Source: Promethearchaeota archaeon (GTDB taxonomy: Archaea > Asgardarchaeota > Lokiarchaeia > Sigynarchaeales > SOKP01). Taken from it: a stretch of DNA of 15,827 nt. Position numbers and translations under genes: made by a program. The first letter of the stretch is position 1, and every line of letters starts with the position of its first letter. Of this stretch, positions 1 to 6,685 are shown one piece after another. The DNA is taken from the NCBI GenBank assembly GCA_016839425.1, contig JAEOUI010000191.1, positions 1 to 15,827 on the forward strand, written 5' to 3'. The notes beneath the pieces are model-generated. The model was not told the DNA's origin, made no database searches, and saw only the letters and a list, made by a program, of their open reading frames with translations.

Positions 1-3000
1 AATGAATTCCCCTACTGTTAAAATCTATCAGATTGTCGTGTATTTTGTGGTAATTTGCCCATTGCATTCTGATTCCGTCTTGACCGTTATTGACAATAAT
101 GCTCTCTAAGATAGTATTATTGTTGCAATAATAGAAGTAGACTCCATGTTGGAAGTTGTAAGAGGCGTTGTTATTGGATAACAAGTTATAGCTCGAATCG
201 TAAATGTAAATTCCGTGTTGAATGTTATAACAAGCTTCGTTTTCTGATATTATATTATTTTCGTTGTAATGGTATAAATATATGCCATTATAGCCATTAC
301 CATTGGCGATATTGTCTTCTAAAAGATTATTATCACAATAATCTTGTAATTCTATCCCATATCGGGTGTTGTTGCAGGCAATATTGTTTGTTATGTTATT
401 ATCAAAACTGTATTGATACAAGTAAATACCAATCGCGTTGTAGCTAACATTATTATGCGAGACTGCAATGTTTTGAGAATTAAACAAATAAATACCGTAG
501 TAATTATGCGTTGCGTCGATTTCAATTACTTCGACTTGATTGCAATAATACAAGGCCACACCAATGGAAGCTTTACTGAGATCAAAGTTGGATACATGAC
601 AATTGCTACAATTTATTAACATGATTTGTCCAGGGTTAAAGAAATATCCCTCTCCAAGACCGTTCATGTTCACGCAATAGTACAATGTTCTGCCGTTAAC
701 CTCATTCGAATTATCAATGTCGTAAGATTGCAGGTTAAATAGATCTGCTCTTATACCCAATCCGGAGTCCCACATCTCGTTATTTAAAACTGCATGATCC
801 GTACCGTAGTAAATGTAAATGGCATATTCCCTATTGCCCGTGAGAAAGTTCCCAAGTATATCGTCATATTGCCCTCCATTCAAGTATATGCCGTATTGAT
901 CGTTGTAATCGACATTATTTCCCATGATCGTTGTATTCAAGCAATAATTAAATGAAATTCCCCTCACTTGATTGTAGCTTATTATATTTCCTTCAATATC
1001 ACTATAATCACAATGATAGAGATACAAGCCCGTGTAATTATTATGACTAAAATCGTTATCAAAAATGTAGACGCGCTCACAATAATTATCAAAATACGCC
1101 CCGTAATCTCCATTATAATAAGCAACATTTGATATTAAATCGTTATCGTCGCTATTATACAAGTAGATTCCCATGTTATCGTTAAAATTAGCGTTATTCT
1201 CCAAGATGGTCAGGTTATGGCTATAACGAATGTAAATGCCGTAATCGTTGTAATACACATCATTGCTAAAGATCGTGTTATTAATGGAATATATCATATA
1301 TATTCCATAGGTGGCTTGATACATTATAGTATTATGTGAAATGTTGTTGAAGTTAGAGCTTTGAATGTATATGTGTTCTTCAAGATTAAATGTAAAGATA
1401 TTTCTCGTCACGATGTTATTATCTGCAGTCATAAAGTAAAGGCCTTCATCTTCGTTATAACTGATGTTATTTCCTAATACGATGCAAAATTCGGAATTAT
1501 ATACGAATATACCTCTCTCAACGGTATTGCTGATGTTATTGTAAAAAAGCTTAGTAAAATCGCAATCGTTATTGACATATATTCCAACATACCCATTATA
1601 TCTCACAAAGTTATAGGAGAATGTATTGTTTTCACAGGCTCCGTTTTCACCGTACATATATATTCCTACATAGCTATTATTAATGTTGTTTCTTAGAACA
1701 TAGTTGTTATTTGTATATTTCTCTATATTAATGCCAAAGTGATTATCGTGTAAAATATTGTCCGAAATGTTGTTGTAATTGCTGTTTGTCTCCAAGATAA
1801 TGCCAACAAATCGATTTAAGTTGGCGTTGTTCCACGAGATCGTATTGTTAGTCGATTCGTATAAATAGATTCCGTAATAATTGTTCTCAACCGTGTTAAA
1901 CGATGCGTTTACTTGAGAACAATACAAGAGATATATGCCAAAAGATGACCATGAAATATTTAGACCCGAAATCATGGAATCGCTACAATTAACTAATATG
2001 ACTTGACCCGCGTTAAAAAAAGAAGTGTCATTTAAACCCGTGTTATTGGTATAATAATAAACGAACTTCCCATTAATGTGGTTTGAAGTATTAATATCGT
2101 GACTGAGTAAGTCTATTAAATCCCCGACCACGCCTACTCCACAATAACGCATTTCATTATCGCGCAATGTAGCGTTAATGCATTTGTAGATCTGGATGCC
2201 ATATCTTGAATTATTTAACACGATGTTTTTTGATACATTAACATTATGTGAAACTTCTAACCAAACTCCATCTCTATTGAAGCTGGCGTTGTTCCCAAAA
2301 ATAATGCTATTTTTTGAATCGTAGAGTAAAAGACCATATAGATCGCTACCACTAATAGTGTTATTCAAAACTTTCGTATTTGCAGAGCTAGAGAGCCAAA
2401 TCCCTCGATCTTGATTGAATGTATCATCACTTACTATATTCTCAGAGACTGTATTATTATTACTCGCCGATAAGAGTATTCCACAATTGGTATTATCGCT
2501 CACTCTATTATTAAGAATCTTATTTTTATGGCTATCGTACATATAAATTCCACGAGATCTAACATGTAAATCGTCGCTGATGATGTTTCCAGAAACCGTG
2601 TTATTATCGCAATAATATAATGCAATACCCTGTAAAGTGTTATCTCTTATTCTATTATTAAGAATCTTATTTCCATTTGAATCCTGCATGTAGATTCCAC
2701 GTTGTTGTGTGTGCGTATTGTCGCTGATGGTGTTTCCAGAAACAGTGATATTAGTGGAACTCCACATCGCTATTCCAAGTTCGGTGCTATCGCTCACTGA
2801 ATTATTGATAATCATATTATTATTGCAACTATCTATGTGAATTCCTCGTGGATGGGTATGCGTGCTATCGCTTATGATATTTTCCTGAATTAGATTGTTA
2901 TTACTAGACGAGGCCATGTAAATTCCGCGTGCTTGGTTGTCACGAATAGTATTGTTTAGAAGAATATTATTTTCAGATCCACTTGTAAAGTAGATTCCAT

Positions 3001-5341
3001 AATTATTGTAATAAATATCATTTTTAATCAGATGACAACTATCGCAATTAGCAAAAGATATCCCCTCATAGGTATTATGGGAAATATTATTGAGTGTAGC
3101 GTTGATAAAATTTGAAACTCTGGCGTCAATTCCTCTATTTAAGTTCCCTTCTATATTATTTTCGTATAAATTCGAATGATCTGAGTCATACATGTAAATT
3201 CCATAATAAGTATTGTGGTTCGCTTTGTTTGAAACGATGTTATTATTGTTTGAATAACGTACAACTATTCCGCGCTGTGCATTATAGCTGGCGTTATTAT
3301 TTATTATTGTATTATTGTCGCAATAATATAATTGAATTCCGTAATAAGTTTGAGTGTGCCCTGCCTCGTTTGAGATGATATCGTTATTGTCCGAATAGCG
3401 CAGATATATTCCATATTGGGTATTATAGCATATCCTATTGTCTATTATAGTAGTATAATTGCAATTATTAAAGTACGCTCCATAATCGTTATAATCAATA
3501 TTACAATTAATTAACCTGTTGCCATCGCAATTATCAAAAAATGCACCGTAATTAGCCGATGTTCCATAATTATTGTTAGTTAAAGTATTATTTATAAGAG
3601 CGTTACCATCGCTATTTTCAATATATATTCCGTGTTGATTAAAAGTAACTGTATTATTGGTTAATAGGTTGTTATTAGCTTGCTCGCCTAAATAAATTCC
3701 TTCTCCTTGATTAAATCTAACCCAATTTTTTGAGAGGACGTTGTTGCTTGCTTGATATAAGGTAATTCCTCGATAATTATTATCGGTCTTAGTTGTTGAT
3801 ACATTTATTCGTTCACAAAATAGCAAGGAAATTCCCGTGGTTGCCCAAGAAGTATCCAATCCTGATAGCTCCGAATCGCTACAATTTACTAAAAACACTT
3901 GACCTGCACTGGAAAAATTTGCTAAATCAAGTCCGATCTCATCAATGTAATAATATACGAATTTTCCATTGACTTGGTTTGAAGTATCGATATCAAAAGC
4001 TTTCAATTGAGTAAGATTACCACTCACGATTAATCCACAATAAAACATTTCATTATTTCTTAATTTATTACTGAAACAATCTTGAAGCTGAATGCCGTAG
4101 CGAGAATTGTTTATAATTTTATTATCAAGAATCTGGCCATAATCTGACTCAATTACGATAATTCCATCTTGGTTAAATGAAACATTATTTCCAATAATCG
4201 AATGATTGTTTGAATTGGAAAGAGAAATACCATATTGAACTTTACCAATAATCGTATTATTAAGCACTCTAGCGCCATCGCATGAGTTGATATAAATTCC
4301 TTTTTGTTGGCTTGTATCGTCTTCTTCTAATAAATTTCTGGAAATTGTGATATTTTCAGAATTATACAAGTACATGTTGTTTTCGCTGTTTATCCGAAAT
4401 GTATTATTTACTACTTGAAAATTATAACACCCCGACGAGTAAATCCCGTATCTGTTACTGACAAACTCGTTTAAATTGACATAAGTATCGTTCGAATTTA
4501 TAACATATAATCCATAATCCCTAATTCCTATCGCGTCATTGTCCATTAAAACAATGTTCCAGCTTTCTGATATATAATACCCGTAAGATCCTAAATTTGA
4601 ACAATAACTTACATTATTATTAATTATACTACAATCAGTACAATTATTCATATATAATCCATATTGATAGAACTGAGTAAAATTATTCGCTGATATGTTA
4701 ATATTATTACAATTCGAAATAAGTGCTCCATACAAGCAATCGTATTTGACTACGGAATCTACAATTTCGATATGATCACAATTTGTAATTGTCAATCCAT
4801 GAATACTGTTGTGGTTTAAACGGTTTCCAATTATAGTAATATTCGCAGTTTTTTGCTCGATCACAATCCCTCGGTAGTTATAGGAGCAATTATTGCCAAT
4901 GAGCTGACCGTTCGAAACATTTACGATCCTGATACCTGCATCGTAATCAAAAAAAACACCTTCTGAAGCGTTAAAAAGGGTGCAATTTCTCACGATGAAA
5001 TGCGCCCTGGAATTATTAATGTAAATGCATGAATTCAAGCCCAATCCGTCAATTGCGATATTTTCAATAATATAAGGACTATCAATAGTGCCGTTTCCGG
5101 TTAACCACGTGACTCCAGCGTCCTTGTAAGATTGCCAAGTGGTGCTTAAATTTTTTTCATCTATAAAAATGGGCGCAATTACTGTATAATCAGAAATCTT
5201 TACTTTGTTAGCGTCTACTTGTAATATATCTTCGCTTTTAGTATCTTCCAAAAACATTGGAAGAACAAAAAATAATCCTATAGCCAAGGTGCTCAACAAA
5301 ATTATCAAGCGACCCCGACTTGTTTTCTCAATTAATTTCAT
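1..5341 (-). CDS. Giant secreted right-handed parallel beta-helix (NosD-like) protein, 3' end outside window
   Basis: Reading from the ATG at 5341-5339 gives 1,780 codons with no stop before the left edge, so the C-terminus is missing. Residues 1-12 are basic (MKLIEKTSRGR) and about 13-30 are hydrophobic, which fits a signal peptide or N-terminal anchor. A short linker leads to the typical entry into such proteins (GNGTIDSPYIIENI, about residues 83-96). The rest is rung after rung of about 22-26 residues with patterns such as N-N-x-I/V-S-x-N and Y-G-I-Y-L, the signature of NosD/pectate-lyase-like parallel beta-helices. Sequons (N-x-S/T) are very frequent and many rungs carry Cys at the same place (YYCDNN, NNCD). 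Three 99-residue modules break the array. No catalytic site is recognisable. Likely a surface or S-layer-associated protein; binding partner unknown. No Shine-Dalgarno precedes the ATG. Confidence 0.9.
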   Translation of the reverse strand, partial: MKLIEKTSRGRLIILLSTLAIGLFFVLPMFLEDTKSEDILQVDANKVKISDYTVIAPIFIDEKNLSTTWQSYKDAGVTWLTGNGTIDSPYIIENIAIDGLGLNSCIYINNSRAHFIVRNCTLFNASEGVFFDYDAGIRIVNVSNGQLIGNNCSYNYRGIVIEQKTANITIIGNRLNHNSIHGLTITNCDHIEIVDSVVKYDCLYGALISNCNNINISANNFTQFYQYGLYMNNCTDCSIINNNVSYCSNLGSYGYYISESWNIVLMDNDAIGIRDYGLYVINSNDTYVNLNEFVSNRYGIYSSGCYNFQVVNNTFRINSENNMYLYNSENITISRNLLEEDDTSQQKGIYINSCDGARVLNNTIIGKVQYGISLSNSNNHSIIGNNVSFNQDGIIVIESDYGQILDNKIINNSRYGIQLQDCFSNKLRNNEMFYCGLIVSGNLTQLKAFDIDTSNQVNGKFVYYYIDEIGLDLANFSSAGQVFLVNCSDSELSGLDTSWATTGISLLFCERINVSTTKTDNNYRGITLYQASNNVLSKNWVRFNQGEGIYLGEQANNNLLTNNTVTFNQHGIYIENSDGNALINNTLTNNNYGTSANYGAFFDNCDGNRLINCNIDYNDYGAYFNNCNYTTIIDNRICYNTQYGIYLRYSDNNDIISNEAGHTQTYYGIQLYYCDNNTIINNNASYNAQRGIVVRYSNNNNIVSNKANHNTYYGIYMYDSDHSNLYENNIEGNLNRGIDARVSNFINATLNNISHNTYEGISFANCDSCHLIKNDIYYNNYGIYFTSGSENNILLNNTIRDNQARGIYMASSSNNNLIQENIISDSTHTHPRGIHIDSCNNNMIINNSVSDSTELGIAMWSSTNITVSGNTISDNTHTQQRGIYMQDSNGNKILNNRIRDNTLQGIALYYCDNNTVSGNIISDDLHVRSRGIYMYDSHKNKILNNRVSDNTNCGILLSASNNNTVSENIVSDDTFNQDRGIWLSSSANTKVLNNTISGSDLYGLLLYDSKNSIIFGNNASFNRDGVWLEVSHNVNVSKNIVLNNSRYGIQIYKCINATLRDNEMRYCGVGVVGDLIDLLSHDINTSNHINGKFVYYYTNNTGLNDTSFFNAGQVILVNCSDSMISGLNISWSSFGIYLLYCSQVNASFNTVENNYYGIYLYESTNNTISWNNANLNRFVGIILETNSNYNNISDNILHDNHFGINIEKYTNNNYVLRNNINNSYVGIYMYGENGACENNTFSYNFVRYNGYVGIYVNNDCDFTKLFYNNISNTVERGIFVYNSEFCIVLGNNISYNEDEGLYFMTADNNIVTRNIFTFNLEEHIYIQSSNFNNISHNTIMYQATYGIYMIYSINNTIFSNDVYYNDYGIYIRYSHNLTILENNANFNDNMGIYLYNSDDNDLISNVAYYNGDYGAYFDNYCERVYIFDNDFSHNNYTGLYLYHCDYSDIEGNIISYNQVRGISFNYCLNTTIMGNNVDYNDQYGIYLNGGQYDDILGNFLTGNREYAIYIYYGTDHAVLNNEMWDSGLGIRADLFNLQSYDIDNSNEVNGRTLYYCVNMNGLGEGYFFNPGQIMLINCSNCHVSNFDLSKASIGVALYYCNQVEVIEIDATHNYYGIYLFNSQNIAVSHNNVSYNAIGIYLYQYSFDNNITNNIACNNTRYGIELQDYCDNNLLEDNIANGNGYNGIYLYHYNENNIISENEACYNIQHGIYIYDSSYNLLSNNNASYNFQHGVYFYYCNNNTILESIIVNNGQDGIRMQWANYHKIHDNLIDFNSRGIH
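542..838 (-). repeat. 99-residue beta-helix module, copy 3
   Basis: Third copy, also 297 bp, from GNREYAIYI to LYYC. It keeps NNEM, DIDNSNEVNGR-x-LYYC, GL, GQIMLINCS and the closing Cys, but has lost the C-G pair after NEM (it reads WDSG). It starts 1,377 bp (459 codons) after copy 2, so the rung block between copies 2 and 3 is 173 codons shorter than the block between copies 1 and 2. Confidence 0.75.
1919..2215 (-). repeat. 99-residue beta-helix module, copy 2
   Basis: Second copy of the module, again exactly 297 bp, from NNSRYGIQI to LLYC. It shares NEMRYCG, DINTSNHINGKFVYYY, GQVILVNCSDS and GIYLLYC with copy 1. It starts 1,896 bp (632 codons) downstream of copy 1 in gene order. Copies 1 and 2 resemble each other more than either resembles copy 3. 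Confidence 0.8.
2357..2944 (-). repeat. Four tandem 147-bp (49-codon) units inside the beta-helix gene
   Basis: Units at 2798-2944, 2651-2797, 2504-2650 and 2357-2503 are in constant phase. Two near-identical DNA blocks recur at a spacing of 147 bp: a 17-base block at 2504 and 2651, and a block beginning tcgctgatg at 2574 and 2721, which encodes S-G-N-x-I-S-D. Each unit encodes one long rung with an insertion before R-G-I (THTHP, THTQQ, LHVRS, TFNQD) and one ordinary 23-residue rung. The two central units are the most alike at DNA level, so this is recent internal duplication rather than only protein-level similarity. Confidence 0.75.
3815..4111 (-). repeat. 99-residue beta-helix module, copy 1 (N-terminal)
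   Basis: Runs from NNSRYGIQL to LLFC. Key positions shared with the other two copies are R-Y-G-I, N-N-E-M-x-Y-C-G, D-I-D-T-S-N-x-V-N-G-K-x-V-Y-Y-Y, G-L, A-G-Q-V-x-L-V-N-C-S and a closing C. The module is exactly 297 bp. In NosD-type archaeal surface proteins similar segments (VNGK-PxYY ... GQ-x-x-LVNCS) recur between rung arrays; I infer a structural insert or cap that separates rung blocks. Confidence 0.8.
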
Positions 5342-5410
5342 ATTTTAAAAATTATAATTTTTTAGACTTCAAAAGTGTCAAAGATAGTAGTTTTCTTTAA
5401 AAAGACACAT

Positions 5411-5418
5411 CATATAAA
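5411..5418 (-). promoter_or_regulatory. Possible TATA box of the beta-helix gene
   Basis: On the minus strand the region reads TTGGTTTTATATGATG, with the TATA-like core 70 bp upstream of the ATG at 5341. Transcription about 25 bp downstream would leave a leader of roughly 45 nt. The 219-bp gap 5342-5560 is otherwise very AT-rich with no ORF. A short inverted repeat GTGTC/GACAC (5375-5379 and 5404-5408) flanks the likely start point and could be an operator or a 5' hairpin. In such AT-rich DNA a TATA match can arise by chance. Confidence 0.35.
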
Positions 5419-5538
5419 ACCAATTGGCATAAAAGTGGAATATACAAACTTGACAAAAACTAAATGATGTTTAAATCCAATATTAAATGTCAAGAAAAAT
5501 ATTTTTATTGTTAATATATATTCAATATTACAAATCTC

Positions 5539-5572
5539 GAATCAAGAAATTTAAAAAACTTTAGCTTGATTC
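5539..5572 (-). terminator. Hairpin around the stop codon of the COG3580-type gene
   Basis: GAATCAAG (5539-5546) and CTTGATTC (5565-5572) form a perfect 8-bp inverted repeat with an 18-nt loop. The loop holds the TAA stop at 5561-5563 and, on the minus strand, a run of six T. Archaeal termination usually relies on T-runs, so the T6 inside the structure fits termination or 3'-end processing before the separately promoted beta-helix gene. The long AT-rich loop makes a classical intrinsic terminator less certain. Confidence 0.4.
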
Positions 5573-6613
5573 TATTTTAGTTCCTTTGGAGAGCTCAAGT
5601 TTTCGCTTTTTTCGCTTGATCATTTCAGTAAAGCTTTCTATCCTCGTTAGCAGTCCCGCCTCTCCCGAATGTTCGTCCATGATGATGTCAAGGAATGGTA
5701 TGCCCACAACTTTCATGTCTCGCATAATGAGCTCGGAAATGATGCTGTCTGGACCACAAGCAAAACTAATGAGGAAGATAACGCCATCAATCTCATCCCT
5801 ACCTTCAGTGAGGAAATACCTGATAGCCTGCATGATCTCCTCTTCGTGCCTCCAATAATTTCTGAGTTTCTGGTTTACGATGACCGGTACTTTGAACAGT
5901 TTCTTGGGAAGGTTTTCAAGCGTGATGACTTCGACTCCTTGGTTTTCGAGTTTTTTCTGGAAGTCAAGGTTAATATAGGTATCAAAAACATTGTATCCGT
6001 GCCCTAATAACAAGAAACGAATGTCGTTTTTTTTCGACTTTTTAGGAAGCGTGAAAGGTCTGTCTCGTACGACGAGTCTTAGAGCGTGAACGACCGAAGC
6101 ACCTTTTCTCAAGAATTCGTGGTATTCCTTGAAATACTTTTTTGCTGCAGCGTATGCTTCTAACGAAGTCGCTTGGCTCTTGCCCAGTTGCTTGCCAAGC
6201 TCGATAACCGATGTGGATAATGGGAACTCCTTTACATTTACTTCAAAATTCAAGAGCTTCGGACAATCTGGAAGAATTTTCACAATGTCCGGAAGGGACA
6301 AGAACTTAGGGCAGAAATATGCGTCCTTGACCTCGCTCACATAGCGTGGAACGAAGATGTAATCCAAGTCCGGGTGCTCTTGTATGAGCTGGAGCATATG
6401 ACCGTAATAAATCTTGATGGGAATGCAAAGTTCTCCGAAACCGTGTCGAACGCCTTCCTCTACAATCTTCTTGTTTGTGGGCGTACTTAACACGATTTCG
6501 ACATTGAGCTTTTCCAAGAGTTGTTTCCAAAACGGAAAATAACGATAGTAATGAAGTGCTCTTGGAATACCAACTTTTGGCTTTGGTAGTTGTTTTTTTT
6601 CGAACGCTTCCAG
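5561..6613 (-). CDS. COG3580/DUF2229-type protein (2-hydroxyacyl-CoA dehydratase/activase-related), probable CTG start
   Basis: 350 residues from CTG at 6613. The N-terminus carries the family's usual opening, KVGIPRALHYYRYFPFW at residues 13-29. Then follow CIPIKIYYGH (Cys63), VPRYVS and FCPKFLSLPD (Cys101), GHGYN at 204-208, FACGPDS (Cys286) and DEHSGEAGLLTRIESF at about 313-328. The three cysteines lie in conserved motifs and are plausible [4Fe-4S] ligands, as in 2-hydroxyacyl-CoA dehydratase subunits; this is inference. It stands alone, without the ATPase (HgdC/BcrA-type) domain often fused in bacteria. The first conventional start is TTG at 6517, but that would delete the GIPRAL motif. 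In frame there is a TAA at 6637-6635 and no ATG, GTG or TTG between. CTG follows GAGGAG by 8 nt. Substrate unknown. Confidence 0.8.
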   Translation of the reverse strand: MEAFEKKQLPKPKVGIPRALHYYRYFPFWKQLLEKLNVEIVLSTPTNKKIVEEGVRHGFGELCIPIKIYYGHMLQLIQEHPDLDYIFVPRYVSEVKDAYFCPKFLSLPDIVKILPDCPKLLNFEVNVKEFPLSTSVIELGKQLGKSQATSLEAYAAAKKYFKEYHEFLRKGASVVHALRLVVRDRPFTLPKKSKKNDIRFLLLGHGYNVFDTYINLDFQKKLENQGVEVITLENLPKKLFKVPVIVNQKLRNYWRHEEEIMQAIRYFLTEGRDEIDGVIFLISFACGPDSIISELIMRDMKVVGIPFLDIIMDEHSGEAGLLTRIESFTEMIKRKKRKLELSKGTKIESS

Positions 6614-6621
6614 GGCAAGTT

Positions 6622-6627
6622 CTCCTC
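6622..6627 (-). promoter_or_regulatory. Shine-Dalgarno GAGGAG that supports a CTG start
   Basis: GAGGAG lies 8 nt upstream of the CTG at 6613-6611, a normal archaeal spacing. The TTG at 6517 has no comparable site. A TTG 3 nt after the motif is in another frame and too close. This site is the main argument for the CTG start of the COG3580-type gene. Confidence 0.55.
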
Positions 6628-6685
6628 GTATCTTTTAAAAATTTTTTGATTAATAAGTGCTAATAAAATGAGTAATAAATAAAGT

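Noticed and set aside
413..619. Plus-strand ORF of 68 codons
   Set aside because: It is the antisense shadow of the minus-strand beta-helix frame, which stays open through it; no ribosome site and no family resemblance.
2357..2944. Regular repeats that could suggest a CRISPR array
   Set aside because: The whole 147-bp unit is repeated, there are no unique spacers between short palindromic repeats, and the region is in-frame coding sequence.
3112..3378. Plus-strand ORF of 88 codons
   Set aside because: Antisense shadow of beta-helix rungs; its Tyr/Asn/Cys-rich composition comes from the repeat on the other strand.
5594..6344. Plus-strand ORFs opposite the COG3580-type gene
   Set aside because: Shadows of a gene with clear family motifs on the minus strand.
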